DNA from: an uncultured Clostridia bacterium | GTDB taxonomy: Bacteria > Bacillota > Clostridia > Christensenellales > UBA3700 | Direction: 5' to 3' | Length of the DNA stretch: 38,216 bases | NCBI GenBank assembly: GCA_947037025.1 | Contig: CAMQSU010000014.1 | Coordinates: 1-38,216 of the forward strand | In this document: in pieces, positions 17,159 to 26,924 of the stretch | How positions within the stretch are numbered: position 1 is the first letter of the stretch | Layout: every line of letters begins with the position of its first letter | Translations under genes and position numbers: made by a program | The notes under the pieces: model-generated | Told to the model about the DNA's origin: nothing | Database searches by the model: none | What the model saw: only the letters and a program-made list of their open reading frames with translations

Positions 17159-18574
17159 ATGAAAAAAACCAAATTGATTGCAACTATCGGACCATCTAGC
17201 AATAGCAAGGAAATTATTACAGAAATGGCAAAGTCAGGAATGAATGTTGCACGTATTAATATGAGCCATGCTAATCATGAGATACATGAGAATAATATCA
17301 AGTTAATTAGAGAAGTTAGAGATGAGTTAGATATACCTATCGCAATCCTAGCGGATACAAGAGGCCCGGAAATTAGGCTTTTAAAGTTTAAGAAAGGTAT
17401 TGTTGAATTAGAGACAGGCGATAAATTTAAGTTTTCATATGAGGAAGTTCTTGGCGACAAAAACCAAGCAAGCATTACATATAAGGATTTGTATTTGTAC
17501 GTAAACACTGGCGATTCTATATTGTTATGTGATGGACTAATCAAAATGCAAGTATTAAGCGTTGAGAATAAGGATATTAACCTAGTTGTCGTAATTGGCG
17601 GCATGGTTAGTGATAACAAGTCTATAAATGTGCCGGGAATAGACTTGCAATTGCCATACCTTAGTGAGTCAGATAAAAGTGATTTGATATTTGCAATCAG
17701 TCAAGATGTAGATTTTATCGCAGCATCATTTGTATCAACAAGAGAAGATTTACTAATGCTAATTGCATTTATCGATGAACATGGTGGCAAAAACATCGAT
17801 ATAATTGCTAAAATAGAGAGTGCAAAAGGTGTTGATAATTTAGAGGAAATAATGACAAGTTGTCAGGGAATAATGATAGCAAGAGGCGATTTGGGAGTAG
17901 AGATACCTTATGAAAGGCTACCTCAGCTGCAAAAAAGCATTGTTAAAAAAGCTCGAGAAGCAGGCAAGAGAGTTATTGTTGCGACAGAAATGTTAGAGAG
18001 TATGATATTTAGCCCTCGCCCAACAAGAGCGGAGACTAGTGACGTTGCAAATGCGGTATATGATGGAACAAGTGCGGTAATGCTAAGCGGCGAAACTGCT
18101 GCAGGACGACATCCGGTAAAGGCAGTAAAGACAATGGCGGATATTGTTGAGCATACTGAGCAAAATATTCATTACAAAAAGAGGTTCAATAATCAGGATT
18201 TCAATATTCTGAATATTGCAGATAGTATAAGTAGTATTGCAGTAAAAGCATCTTACGATATAGAAGCGGATGCAATTATTGTTGTTACAGAAACTGGAGC
18301 AAGTCCAAGAATGGTAAGTAGATTCCGACCAATCAGCCCAATATATGCAATTGCCCACACAAAAAAAGCATATTACAAGCTAGCATTGAGCTGGGGAGTT
18401 TTCCCAATATTTAAGGAGAGTATTGATTCTTTTGAGGAGCTTTACAATGACTCAACTGTTATTTGTAAAGAGAGAGGTCTGCTAGCTACTGGAGACAAAG
18501 CAGTCTTAGTTGCAAGCACGCATATCGGTAGAACAGGCGCGACAAATATAGTTAAGATTCAAGTGGTAGATTAA
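17159..18574 (+). CDS. pyk: Pyruvate kinase
   Basis: Glycolytic enzyme converting phosphoenolpyruvate and ADP to pyruvate and ATP. The N-terminus KLIATIGPSSNS carries the start of the TIM barrel. The catalytic region IIAKIESAKGVDN contains K218 and E220, and MIARGDLGVEIPYERLP contains the metal/substrate-binding GD (243-244). The C-terminal allosteric domain (VTETGASPRMVSRFRP, then GRTGATNIVKI) is complete. At 471 residues it has the usual length and lacks the extra PEP-utiliser-like domain found in Bacillus and related enzymes. A GGGGG ribosome site lies about 5 nt before the ATG. It has its own promoter and a strong terminator. Confidence 0.97.
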   Translation: MKKTKLIATIGPSSNSKEIITEMAKSGMNVARINMSHANHEIHENNIKLIREVRDELDIPIAILADTRGPEIRLLKFKKGIVELETGDKFKFSYEEVLGDKNQASITYKDLYLYVNTGDSILLCDGLIKMQVLSVENKDINLVVVIGGMVSDNKSINVPGIDLQLPYLSESDKSDLIFAISQDVDFIAASFVSTREDLLMLIAFIDEHGGKNIDIIAKIESAKGVDNLEEIMTSCQGIMIARGDLGVEIPYERLPQLQKSIVKKAREAGKRVIVATEMLESMIFSPRPTRAETSDVANAVYDGTSAVMLSGETAAGRHPVKAVKTMADIVEHTEQNIHYKKRFNNQDFNILNIADSISSIAVKASYDIEADAIIVVTETGASPRMVSRFRPISPIYAIAHTKKAYYKLALSWGVFPIFKESIDSFEELYNDSTVICKERGLLATGDKAVLVASTHIGRTGATNIVKIQVVD

Positions 18575-18721
18575 TTTACTACTCGCAAGATAAATGATAG
18601 TTAATTATATTGTGCAGAATATGCGTTATATAGTGATAAATATTAAACATTAATATAATGATATAAAATAAAGCATATATATTCTTATATAATATATATG
18701 ATATATATATATAAATAAAGC

Positions 18722-18760
18722 AAATAGTAGCAGGCTAAATTTAGCCTGCTACTATTTTTT
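18722..18760 (+). terminator. Terminator of pyk
   Basis: Perfect long inverted repeat (left arm AATAGTAGCAGGCTAAA) followed by a T run. The stretch before it (18640-18720) is mostly alternating A and T. Confidence 0.93.
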
Positions 18761-18813
18761 GATAAAACTTTATGAATAACTGCTAATTGTTTACATTAAT
18801 ATAAAAAAATGCG

Positions 18814-18846
18814 CAAAAAAATAACCACAGTCTAAACCGTGGTTAT
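18814..18846 (-). terminator. Terminator of the zinc-ribbon gene
   Basis: On the minus strand, arms ATAACCACGG and CTGTGGTTAT pair (one G-U) and are followed by seven T. Confidence 0.88.
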
Positions 18847-18865
18847 AATAAAGTTTTTAGCAAAC

Positions 18866-19036
18866 TTATCTTCTGTCTCCGCCAAAAGAGTTATTACGGC
18901 TCTTCTTAGCTTTTCTACAGTCAGGGCAACGCATTGGAGCGTTCTCAAAACCTTTCTCTGCGTAAAATTCTTGCTCACCTGCAGTCCAAACGAACTCACA
19001 GCCACAATCTTTACAAGTTAAATTCTTGTCTTCCAT
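18866..19036 (-). CDS. Small zinc-ribbon protein (56 aa)
   Basis: A 56-residue protein starting MEDKNLTCKDCGCEFVWT. C8/C11 and C37/C40 form a treble-clef type zinc site, with a basic tail KAKKSRNNSFGGDRR. It belongs to the small family annotated as probable zinc-ribbon domain proteins (CKDCGxxFxFTxGEQxFY, then PxRCxxCR), common in Bacillota and of unknown function; nucleic-acid or ribosome binding is often supposed. GGAGG (19050-19046) lies 9 nt before the ATG. The promoter at 19144-19116 and the terminator at 18846-18814 make it a complete single-gene unit. Confidence 0.93.
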   Translation of the reverse strand: MEDKNLTCKDCGCEFVWTAGEQEFYAEKGFENAPMRCPDCRKAKKSRNNSFGGDRR

Positions 19037-19115
19037 AGTTATATACCTCCATTAAAAATTAGAAAGTTGATTAAATATCCTTAAAATGGAGTAACTTGAT
19101 CGTGTTTCTATATAT

Positions 19116-19144
19116 ATTATATACTTATCAAGCGAGTATGTCAA
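19116..19144 (-). promoter_or_regulatory. Sigma-A promoter of the zinc-ribbon gene
   Basis: On the minus strand TTGACA (19144-19139), 17-nt spacer, TATAAT (19121-19116): perfect consensus. Confidence 0.88.
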
Positions 19145-19362
19145 CTACAAATGCAAAATAATTTATTTTTTTTCAATAATAGCAAAAAAATGCAGATATT
19201 TACCAAAAAACGGCTAAAAATTATTGAATATTTTGCAGAAATAACCATAAGTTATGCAATTGTAAAGTTAATTTAGGGTATTTACGAATGCAATATGTAA
19301 TTTCAGGTATAAATATTAGTCATTAGCAGCATAGATTATTGATATAGTGGGGAATGCCATGA

Positions 19363-19391
19363 TTGACAACGCAAGATTCCTGTGATATAAT
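19363..19391 (+). promoter_or_regulatory. Sigma-A promoter of the ABC exporter operon
   Basis: TTGACA (19363-19368), 17-nt spacer, TATAAT (19386-19391) with extended TGA. It lies 29 nt before the start codon. The rest of the gene-free stretch 19037-19420 holds the divergent zinc-ribbon promoter and nothing else recognised. Confidence 0.88.
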
Positions 19392-19420
19392 AATGAATAT
19401 AAAAAAGTTAAGGAGCATTT

Positions 19421-20335
19421 ATGAAAAATATTATAGAAATTAAACATCTTAAAAAATACTATGGCGAAGTAAAAGCGGTAGATGATATAACATTTAATGT
19501 AGAGCAAGGCAGCTTGTTTGCTTTTTTAGGTATTAATGGTGCAGGAAAAAGCACGACTATAAATATTCTATGTACATTGCTTGACAAAGATTTAGGAAGT
19601 GTGATCATCGCCGGACATGATCTGGATACAGAGGCTGATGCAATTAAGCACAAAATCGGCATTGTGTTTCAAGAGACAGTGCTTGATGGTTCGCTAAAAG
19701 TTTTGGACAATCTTAAGTGCAGGGCGAGTTATTACGGCATTAGAGGAGAAGCATGGAAAGCAAGATGCAGCGAACTTATTAAAATGTTTGATTTATCAAG
19801 TATAATGAATCGGAGATATTGTAAGTTATCAGGCGGACAAAAGCGTCGTGTTGATATTGCAAGAGGACTGATTAATAAGCCTAAGCTACTTTTTCTTGAT
19901 GAGCCTACTACCGGACTTGATCCAAAAACTAGGCAGTCAATATGGGATATTATATATAGTTTGCAGTCAAGTGAGGGGATGACAATATTTTTAACTACTC
20001 ACTACATGGAGGAGGCAAACAATGCGGATCGTGTGGTAATCATAAATCAAGGCAAAATTATTGCCGATGATACGCCTGCTAAACTTAAGACGAAGTTTTC
20101 TGGAGATTATATCAAGTGGTACACGAGTGACAGTGAAGAGATATCTAGCATATTAGATTATGAAAAAATGGAATATACATACAATAGTAATTGTTACATT
20201 ATTAGCGTCAACAATATTAAAGAGGCAAAAGAGTTCATTGCGAAGTATGATGCCTTACTAGTAGATTTTGAACTTATAAAGGGAAACATGGATGACGTAT
20301 TCCTAAAGGCTACTGGTGTAGCGTTGGAGGTGTAA
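19421..20335 (+). CDS. ABC transporter ATP-binding protein (ABC-2 / drug-exporter type)
   Basis: Cytoplasmic ATPase subunit of an exporter. It has Walker A GINGAGKST (K43), signature LSGGQKRRVD (136-145), Walker B LLFLDEPTTGLD (D160, E161) and the H-loop TTHYMEEA. The C-terminal part after about residue 220 matches the extension of DrrA/CcmA-like ATPases (HDLDTEADAIKHKIGIVFQE in the middle is also typical). The gene pairs with the membrane protein that starts 2 nt after its stop codon. The substrate is not evident; multidrug, antibiotic peptide or lipid export are the usual roles. AAGGAG precedes the ATG. Confidence 0.95.
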   Translation: MKNIIEIKHLKKYYGEVKAVDDITFNVEQGSLFAFLGINGAGKSTTINILCTLLDKDLGSVIIAGHDLDTEADAIKHKIGIVFQETVLDGSLKVLDNLKCRASYYGIRGEAWKARCSELIKMFDLSSIMNRRYCKLSGGQKRRVDIARGLINKPKLLFLDEPTTGLDPKTRQSIWDIIYSLQSSEGMTIFLTTHYMEEANNADRVVIINQGKIIADDTPAKLKTKFSGDYIKWYTSDSEEISSILDYEKMEYTYNSNCYIISVNNIKEAKEFIAKYDALLVDFELIKGNMDDVFLKATGVALEV

Positions 20336-20336
20336 T

Positions 20337-21365
20337 ATGAAGATTAACACAAAGCAAATCGGAGATGATCTTTATTCTTTTAATATGATGACAACAAGAT
20401 GTATAAAGTTGTTTTTCAGGGATAAAATGAACGTTATGTTTGCACTTCTATCGCCAATGATCGTATTGGTTTTGTATGTGCTATTTTTAGGAGATATGCA
20501 GCTAGAAACAGTACAAACTATGTTAAATGCACAACTTGAAAATACGCTTGGCATGCAAAACGGAATAAGCGATTCGGTTATAAAGGGCTTTATCGATAGT
20601 TGGATGGTGTCGGGCGTGATCACTGTTGCGATAATAACTGTTTCACTATCGGCAAATAATGTAATGGTAGAGGACAAGAGCAGAGGCGTTCTTGCAGATG
20701 GAATTGCATCACCAGCTAAGCAATGGATAATAAAGTTGAGTTATTATTTCTTTAATTTTGTAGTGACAATATCAATTGTTGGCGTTGCATTATGTGCATG
20801 TTTTATATATTTAGCTGCAACCGGCGGGTTTTACATGACAGCTAGCGAAGTATTTGCACTTATCGGAACAATACTATTAGGATCGCTATCAGCAACAAGT
20901 GTAACTGTATTCATATCAGGATTTTTCAAAAATAATGCAACACTAGGAGCCTTTGGAGGAATTGTAGGAGCTGGCATAGGTTTCTTGACGGGTGCCTTTA
21001 TGCCAATGAGCATTATGCCAAGCTTTGCAAGAGGAATATCAATTTTTGTTCCTGGAAGCCATACAGGCGGTATTATAAGAAATCTTATGATGAATGGGGC
21101 ACTAGAAAATATTGGTAGCAGTCTACCTAAAGGGATTCCAGAATCAGTAGTTACAGCAATCACAGAAAATTTAGCAGCAATGTATGATTTTAAACTTGAT
21201 GCTTTCGGAACAATGATTGGAATATCAGATATGTTTATAGTATTAATAACAACAACTATTGCAATGGTTATAATCAGTTTCGGTTATAGTTACGGAAAAA
21301 AAATATATAATAAAAACAAAAAAATAAAAGCACAAATATCTGCAATAAATGATAAAAACAAATAA
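20337..21365 (+). CDS. ABC-2 type permease
   Basis: Membrane partner of the preceding ATPase. An N-terminal cytoplasmic part is followed by six transmembrane helices, including ALLSPMIVLVLYVLFLG (about 37-53), a large outside loop, and a pair around IVGAGIGFLTGAFMPMSIMP. The motif KSRGVLADGIASPAKQWII is the cytoplasmic coupling loop found in ABC-2 permeases. The gene has one nucleotide of spacing from the ATPase gene, so translation is coupled. The basic C-terminus (KKIYNKNKKIKAQ) fits the positive-inside rule. Confidence 0.92.
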   Translation: MKINTKQIGDDLYSFNMMTTRCIKLFFRDKMNVMFALLSPMIVLVLYVLFLGDMQLETVQTMLNAQLENTLGMQNGISDSVIKGFIDSWMVSGVITVAIITVSLSANNVMVEDKSRGVLADGIASPAKQWIIKLSYYFFNFVVTISIVGVALCACFIYLAATGGFYMTASEVFALIGTILLGSLSATSVTVFISGFFKNNATLGAFGGIVGAGIGFLTGAFMPMSIMPSFARGISIFVPGSHTGGIIRNLMMNGALENIGSSLPKGIPESVVTAITENLAAMYDFKLDAFGTMIGISDMFIVLITTTIAMVIISFGYSYGKKIYNKNKKIKAQISAINDKNK

Positions 21366-21467
21366 ATATATCAGCAGAATAACTGAAAAAATACTAAAAA
21401 TGTCAGGTCAAAATCAATCGTTATACGCAGAAAATACAGGCTAAACAATGAATAAATAAATATTAAA

Positions 21468-21503
21468 ACAGCAGTCAATTTTGTAATTGAATGCTGTTTT
21501 TTT
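21468..21503 (+). terminator. Terminator of the ABC exporter operon
   Basis: Arms AACAGCA..TCAATT and AATTGA..TGCTGTT followed by a T run. Confidence 0.85.
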
Positions 21504-21789
21504 CGTCCTGTTTATGTGTAAATTTCAGTTTGTTAAAATAAAACAAAAGCAAGTGAATTAATATATCAAAAAAGCAAAATTTTACAATATATAATATCAA
21601 TTATAACAACGCAATTAGCAATACAAAATTAAGTATATAATCACTTAAATATACTAATAAAAAATATGCAGATAATCACGCAGAAATATACGATATCATA
21701 TAATGTAATAAGGGCTATATATATGACATAAAAACTTTAAAAATATTTTTTATAGTAAAGTCATATTTGCATTGTAGGAGGAAAGGATT
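21504..21789 (+). other. AT-rich spacer, nothing recognised
   Basis: No coding frame or clear promoter recognised before the holin-like gene. The ribosome site GTAGGAGG ends this stretch. Confidence 0.5.
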
Positions 21790-22383
21790 ATGGAGCAATA
21801 TATCGAGCTTATATGTGTGCCAATGATGACAAGTGTCATTTATACGCTAATTAGTGTGTTAAAACACGCTTTTAAGAGTAGTGAAATATTTGAGAGATTG
21901 ATACCTCTACTAGCGCTACTTTTTGGTAGTGTAATAGGAGTAATATTATATTTTATAATGCCAGAAATGCTTATGGCAGAAAATATATTTATAGCTATAT
22001 TAATGGGCGCAGCAAGTGGATTATCTTCTATAGGATTTAGTCAAATGATTAAGCAGATTCCAGCAGGAAAAAAGAAGAAAAATATCCACAATAATGAAAG
22101 TGAAATTGAGCCAAAAATTAGCAAGTTTGAGGACGTACTTTTATATGATATTATAGAGCAGAATAACATAAAAAAAACGAGCGAAATAATATCAAATAAT
22201 TATAATAGAAATCTCTCTTGCAAAATTAATAATGAAAGCATAATCAAAGATGCTATAATAGATGAAATAAAACTACAAATTGTGCAAGACGCAAAAGAAG
22301 AAACTGCGGAAAAACACAAAACGAAAATGCTTGCAAAAGAAATTAAAAATCAAATAATGCAAGAGATTGCTGATGATAAATAA
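21790..22383 (+). CDS. Holin-like membrane protein with hydrophilic C-terminal extension
   Basis: 197 residues. Three transmembrane helices (about 7-24, 37-56 and 66-86) in an arrangement that resembles small phage-type holins of Bacillota (VPMMTSVIYTLISVLKHAF, then a Gly-rich LMGAASGLSSIGFSQMIKQI). A basic stretch (PAGKKKKN) and about 100 charged residues follow, helical, with the end DEIKLQIVQDAKEE and AKEIKNQIMQEIADD. No endolysin, tail or other phage gene adjoins it, so it is either a domesticated holin or a membrane protein of another role. AGGAGG sets the start; a terminator follows. Family assignment is from memory of the pattern only. Confidence 0.6.
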   Translation: MEQYIELICVPMMTSVIYTLISVLKHAFKSSEIFERLIPLLALLFGSVIGVILYFIMPEMLMAENIFIAILMGAASGLSSIGFSQMIKQIPAGKKKKNIHNNESEIEPKISKFEDVLLYDIIEQNNIKKTSEIISNNYNRNLSCKINNESIIKDAIIDEIKLQIVQDAKEETAEKHKTKMLAKEIKNQIMQEIADDK

Positions 22384-22460
22384 AGTTTCAAATATTTATA
22401 TAAAACAATTTATTTATCAGTAGAATTATTTTGATTTAAGAAGACAAATAATAAAATATT

Positions 22461-22495
22461 ATGGAGTATTTATTTAGTTAAATATTCCATTTTTT
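22461..22495 (+). terminator. Terminator of the holin-like gene
   Basis: Stem TGGAGTATTT / AAATATTCCA (one G-U) and six T. Confidence 0.82.
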
Positions 22496-22844
22496 GCCGC
22501 GGAAAAACCTTTTGTATATAGCAAATATAGCAAAATAATAAATAGCAAAATAAAGCAAAAAAAACACGATTATGCAAGTCTAGTATAATATAAAATTGTG
22601 CACAGAGAATAGAATAAGCAGAAAAGTAGCATAGCAAAACATTACATTATATAACAAATATTAGATTAAAAGTTTAAAAAATGTCAAATATAAGCAAAAT
22701 TTGACAAAAAGAAATATTAAGCTTATCATTATAGTTAAAAGTATATACTATTTATATATAAAGTGTTTACATGAAATAGGTAGTTGGAAATATAAAAACA
22801 TGGTATTCTAGAGGTATATATGATAAAGGATAAATGGTGATAGC
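22496..22844 (+). other. AT-rich spacer before the GH16 lipoprotein gene
   Basis: No gene recognised. A TTTACA at 22766-22771 and TATAAA at 22791 are possible promoter elements but their 19-nt spacing is poor. Confidence 0.45.
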
Positions 22845-23759
22845 ATGGTAAGCAAAAAGCTGCTAATTACGGTGGCAAGCCTGTTCGCAATTGCTGCAAC
22901 AACTCTAACAGGGTGTAGTAGCATACCAATGCGCGGTGGCGATGAATGGAAAGCCCTATTTTACACAGAAAAACCAATGTTGGGCGAAGAATTAACTGTT
23001 GAGAGCGGAATTGTGAATGACGAAGGTTGGTACGCAACTCTAATAGATGATTTTAATGGAAATGAGCTTGACCCAGAAATTTGGGAGCCAATAGCACATG
23101 GAAAGAGAAATTCTGAGTATTGGTGTCCGCAAATGTTATCTGTCGTAGATGGCAGAGCAATAATAAAAGCGGAAAAGCTAACCGATCATCAGTGTGAAGT
23201 ATGTCCAATGTCGGGCAATTTTACAGCAGGAATGCATACAAAACAAAATTTTGAGCAAGCATATGGATATTTTGAGGCTAGAATCCGAGTTCCTAGAGTA
23301 TCGGGCGTGTGGTCAACTATGACAGTACAAAGTCCAATGGCAAGTAGTACAGGTAACGGCGGACGGGACGGGGCAAAGATAGATATATTTGAGTCAGCGT
23401 TTTACAATGGCAACAATGCAGAAGTAGGACATGCTGTGCACTACGATACAAAAGCGCGCAGAGATAGCTATATCCAGAGAATCAGCGAAACTAAAGGCAA
23501 TCTATATTTAGATTATAATACATATTCATTATTATGGACACCGAAAAGTTATGTTTTTTACGTAAACGGAGAAGCTACATGGGGGACTGATTTTGGTGGG
23601 GTTTCAAGCGTGAATGCGTATATCAGCATAGCAAACGAGATTATAGGAGATAATATCCCTCCATTCGAGCAGAAAATGTCACCATTTAGTACAACAGGAG
23701 CTGCCGAGATAGACTACGTTAAGGTATATCAAAACAATAAGTATAAGAAAGTATATTGA
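22845..23759 (+). CDS. GH16-fold lipoprotein, catalytic nucleophile replaced
   Basis: Exported lipoprotein: hydrophobic signal peptide and lipobox LTGC (C24). Residues about 60-300 form a concanavalin-like jelly roll of glycoside hydrolase family 16 (DDFNGNELDPEIW, GYFEARIRVP, then YSLLWTPKSYVFYVNGE, and the C-terminal IDYVKVYQ). Active GH16 enzymes carry ExDxxE; here the motif is KIDIFE, i.e. K178, D180, E183, so the nucleophile Glu is Lys (codon AAG, 23376-23378) while the Asp and acid/base Glu remain. It probably binds a beta-glucan-like chain without cleaving it, or is inactive; this is inference. The ribosome site (GGTGAT) is weaker than elsewhere in the window. It stands alone. Confidence 0.85.
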   Translation: MVSKKLLITVASLFAIAATTLTGCSSIPMRGGDEWKALFYTEKPMLGEELTVESGIVNDEGWYATLIDDFNGNELDPEIWEPIAHGKRNSEYWCPQMLSVVDGRAIIKAEKLTDHQCEVCPMSGNFTAGMHTKQNFEQAYGYFEARIRVPRVSGVWSTMTVQSPMASSTGNGGRDGAKIDIFESAFYNGNNAEVGHAVHYDTKARRDSYIQRISETKGNLYLDYNTYSLLWTPKSYVFYVNGEATWGTDFGGVSSVNAYISIANEIIGDNIPPFEQKMSPFSTTGAAEIDYVKVYQNNKYKKVY

Positions 23760-23839
23760 AGAAATAATGACAAATTATAGTTTTTAGTATGCACAAATAA
23801 AATAAATAGCAAATAATTCAATAAAACATGACAAAAGCG

Positions 23840-23866
23840 ACCGCCTTGATTTTTCAAGGCGGTTTA
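23840..23866 (+). terminator. Terminator-like hairpin after the GH16 gene
   Basis: Perfect stem ACCGCCTTGA / TCAAGGCGGT, loop TTT; the T run is short. Confidence 0.7.
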
Positions 23867-23926
23867 GTCATAAGCACACGTTTAGAGGGCATGCAGGAAA
23901 CAATATACAAAACTTTTCAAATTGTA

Positions 23927-23955
23927 TTGAATTATGCGTAGAAATGTGGTATAAT
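23927..23955 (+). promoter_or_regulatory. Promoter of ilvB-ilvC
   Basis: TTGAAT (23927-23932), 17-nt spacer, TATAAT (23950-23955) with extended -10 TGG. The leader of about 110 nt contains no T-box element. Confidence 0.78.
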
Positions 23956-24018
23956 ACTACCTAATAAAGGATTGTGCGCTATGAAAAGCGAAAGCAATCA
24001 GATATTGTAGCAAAATAG

Positions 24019-24075
24019 ATGACAACGGAGGAAATTACACAATTTTCGATGATAATGAGAGGTGATAGATTATGA
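24019..24075 (+). other. Possible 18-codon leader ORF overlapping the ilvB start
   Basis: An ATG at 24019 opens an 18-codon frame ([18 protein letters not shown]) whose TGA overlaps the ilvB ATG as ATGA. It has no convincing ribosome site, so translation is doubtful; the overlap could couple it to ilvB. Confidence 0.25.
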
Positions 24076-25733
24076 AAATTAATGGATCGAGACTTTTAAT
24101 AGAATCGCTTGTTGAGCAAGGCGTTGATACAATCTTTGGATATCCGGGCGGAGCGGTAATAAATATATACGATGCGCTTTACGATTGCAAAGATGTAATC
24201 AATCACGTTATAACTGCTCATGAGCAAGGAGCTGCGCATGCAGCGGACGGATATGCGCGAGCAACGGGAAAAACTGGAGTTGTACTAGCAACATCAGGCC
24301 CGGGAGCGACAAATATCGTCACAGGAATTGCTACAGCAAATATGGATAGTGTACCTCTAGTTGCGATTACAGGCAATGTTCATTCTGCACTAATCGGACT
24401 AGATAGTTTTCAGGAAGTAGATATCGCAGGAATAGTAATGCCCATTACAAAGCATACATTTGCAGTGCGAGATATAAATAAATTACATGACACAATACGC
24501 GAGGCGTTTAAGATAGCCGGCAGTGGCAGACCGGGAGTTGTATTAGTAGATATTACTAAAAATGTAACGTCAGACACTATCGACTATGAGCCAAAACCTA
24601 TACTTCCATTAACACCTAACCCAGTAATCGACATGGCAAAAATTAAGAAAATTGCACAAATTATTAACCAAGCGGAAAAGCCAGCGATATTATTTGGTGG
24701 TGGAGTACTAATATCAAGCGCGGAAAAACAGTTGACGCAATTATCTAAACTAGCAGATATTCCATGTACGCACACGTTAATGTCAGCGGGAGTCATGAGC
24801 TATGGCGAAAGACTAAACTTAGGGCTTGTCGGAATGCATGGAAGCATGTCAGCAGGACTTGCAATTCAAAACTCTGATGTAATGATAGCGATAGGCACAA
24901 GATTTTCTGATAGAGTTGCGACAGACAAAACAAGATTCGCACCAAAGTCTACGATAATACACATTGATATAGATGAGGCGGAAATTAATAAAAACGTAGT
25001 AAGTCATATCGGAATTGTCGGGGATGTAGGGGATGTGCTTGATGCACTGATACCGCTCATCAAAAAAACAGTTAGAGCAAAATGGATAGCGCAAATAGAT
25101 AAATGGAGAGAAGGCGACTATAAGCCAGTTAGCAAAAGCGGAGTACTAAGACCGCATGAGATAGTAGAATGTATATCGAAAGCAGTCGGCGATGATGGAA
25201 TAATCGTAACCGATGTAGGACAACATCAAATGTGGACAGCTCAGTATAGCAAGCGAGTAAAGCCGAGAAGTTTCTTAACATCAGGCGGGCTTGGAACAAT
25301 GGGATACGGATTAGGCGGAGCTATAGGCGCGCAAATGGCTTGTCCAGATAGACGAGTTGTACTAGCGACAGGCGATGGTTCATTCCATATGAACATGAAC
25401 GAAATGTGTACAGCGGTCAAAAACAATCTACCGATAGTTGTAGTTGTATTTAATAATCACGTTCTTGGTATGGTAAGACAATGGCAAACGGAGTTCTATA
25501 ACAAGCGGTATTCGGAAACTAGTATAGATAGATCGACAGATTATGTAAAACTAGCGGAGGCATTCGGCGCAAAAGGATATAGAGCGAGCACGGCAGAAGA
25601 GTTGCAAATTGCAATGACGGAAGCATTCAAGAGTGGCAGGCCATGTATAATTGACGCGATAATAGATAAAGATGAAAAAGTATTGCCAATGATACCAGCG
25701 GGCAAAATAGTTGATGAAATAATTTTGAAATAG
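24072..25733 (+). CDS. ilvB: Acetolactate synthase, large (catalytic) subunit
   Basis: Condenses two pyruvates to acetolactate (valine/leucine path) or pyruvate with 2-oxobutyrate (isoleucine). Three domains are present: the Pyr domain with the catalytic Glu E51 ([18 protein letters not shown]), the FAD-binding middle, and the TPP-binding domain with [19 protein letters not shown] (D435 of the Mg/TPP motif). The length of 553 residues is normal. The ribosome site GAGGTGAT lies just before the ATG. ilvC follows after 26 nt in the same unit. No regulatory small subunit gene (ilvN/ilvH) is next to it or elsewhere in the window. Confidence 0.96.
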   Translation: MKINGSRLLIESLVEQGVDTIFGYPGGAVINIYDALYDCKDVINHVITAHEQGAAHAADGYARATGKTGVVLATSGPGATNIVTGIATANMDSVPLVAITGNVHSALIGLDSFQEVDIAGIVMPITKHTFAVRDINKLHDTIREAFKIAGSGRPGVVLVDITKNVTSDTIDYEPKPILPLTPNPVIDMAKIKKIAQIINQAEKPAILFGGGVLISSAEKQLTQLSKLADIPCTHTLMSAGVMSYGERLNLGLVGMHGSMSAGLAIQNSDVMIAIGTRFSDRVATDKTRFAPKSTIIHIDIDEAEINKNVVSHIGIVGDVGDVLDALIPLIKKTVRAKWIAQIDKWREGDYKPVSKSGVLRPHEIVECISKAVGDDGIIVTDVGQHQMWTAQYSKRVKPRSFLTSGGLGTMGYGLGGAIGAQMACPDRRVVLATGDGSFHMNMNEMCTAVKNNLPIVVVVFNNHVLGMVRQWQTEFYNKRYSETSIDRSTDYVKLAEAFGAKGYRASTAEELQIAMTEAFKSGRPCIIDAIIDKDEKVLPMIPAGKIVDEIILK

Positions 25734-25759
25734 ATATAAATATTTGGAGGATAGGAAAA

Positions 25760-26755
25760 ATGGTAAATAAGTTTTATGATAAAGATTGTAATGTTAAGTT
25801 GTTAGATGGCAAGACAGTTGCTATAATTGGTTTTGGCTCACAGGGTCATGCACACGCAATGAATCTTCACGATAGCGGAGTAAATGTAGTAGTCGGCTTG
25901 AGAGAAGGCAGTGCACATACAGCAAAAGCAACAAAAGCAGGAATCAAAGTATTACCAGTAGCAGAGGCAGCTAAAGTTGGCGACCTAGTAATGATGCTAG
26001 TACCTGATGAGCTTTGCGCAGATATCTACAATGCAGATATTGCACCAAACTTGCAAAAAGGCAACGTATTAATGTTTGCACACGGACTAAGCATACACTA
26101 TAATTTAATTCAGCCTAGAGCGGATATAGATATTATCATGGTAGCACCAAAAGGCCCTGGACATACAGTAAGGACACAATATGAGGAAGGCCGTGGCGTT
26201 CCATCACTAATAGCAGTACATCAAGATTTTTCTGGCAAAGCGAAAGATTATGCACTTGCATATGCTAGTGCAAACGGCGGCGGACGTGCAGGAATACTTG
26301 AGACGACTTTCCGTCAAGAAACTGAAACTGACCTATTTGGTGAGCAAGCAGTACTATGCGGCGGAGTAACAGAGCTTATGAAAGCAGGATTCGACACATT
26401 AGTTGAGGCAGGATACGAGCCAGAAATGGCATACTTTGAGTGTATTCATGAGTTAAAACTAATTGTTGACCTTATCAATAGCGGCGGATTTGGAAAGATG
26501 AGATATTCAATATCTAACACAGCTGAGTATGGTGATTACCGTACTGGCCGCCGTCTAATCACTGATGAAACAAGATTAGAGATGAAGAAAGTTTTAAGAG
26601 AGATACAGGACGGAACATTCACAAGCGAGTGGATGACAGAGAACAAGAGTGGCGGTTGCGCTAAGTTCCTAGCTACACGAAGACTTGAGGCAGAGCACCC
26701 ACTTGAGAAAGTTGGAGCGGAGCTTCGTGACATGATGAGCTGGCTTAAAAAGTAA
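25760..26755 (+). CDS. ilvC: Ketol-acid reductoisomerase
   Basis: Second step of branched-chain amino acid synthesis: isomerises and reduces acetolactate or acetohydroxybutyrate with NAD(P)H. A short class I enzyme of 331 residues. The nucleotide-binding loop is [10 protein letters not shown] (24-33), followed by [13 protein letters not shown], which determines the cofactor. The metal site [13 protein letters not shown] contains D191 and E195, and the knotted C-terminal domain contains [14 protein letters not shown] and the signature [18 protein letters not shown] at 25746-25750 precedes the start. It ends the ilvB-ilvC unit, before the terminator. Confidence 0.97.
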   Translation: MVNKFYDKDCNVKLLDGKTVAIIGFGSQGHAHAMNLHDSGVNVVVGLREGSAHTAKATKAGIKVLPVAEAAKVGDLVMMLVPDELCADIYNADIAPNLQKGNVLMFAHGLSIHYNLIQPRADIDIIMVAPKGPGHTVRTQYEEGRGVPSLIAVHQDFSGKAKDYALAYASANGGGRAGILETTFRQETETDLFGEQAVLCGGVTELMKAGFDTLVEAGYEPEMAYFECIHELKLIVDLINSGGFGKMRYSISNTAEYGDYRTGRRLITDETRLEMKKVLREIQDGTFTSEWMTENKSGGCAKFLATRRLEAEHPLEKVGAELRDMMSWLKK

Positions 26756-26765
26756 TTATATAATA

Positions 26766-26800
26766 AAAGCCGCTTGCCTAGTTTGGCTAGCGGTTTTTTT
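26766..26800 (+). terminator. Terminator of ilvB-ilvC
   Basis: Stem GCCGCTTGCC / GGCTAGCGGT with one mismatch, followed by seven T. It separates ilvC from ilvD. Confidence 0.83.
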
Positions 26801-26924
26801 ATTTATAAATAAACATAAAAAATAAAAAGGTATCTAGCAATTATAACGATTGAATAATGACATATAATAGATATAAAACTATTATAAAACATATAAAGCA
26901 TAAAATACATGATATATTATAAAA

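Noticed and set aside
23956..24071. T-box or other riboswitch before ilvB
   Set aside because: No T-box core sequence or specifier hairpin is visible in the short leader.
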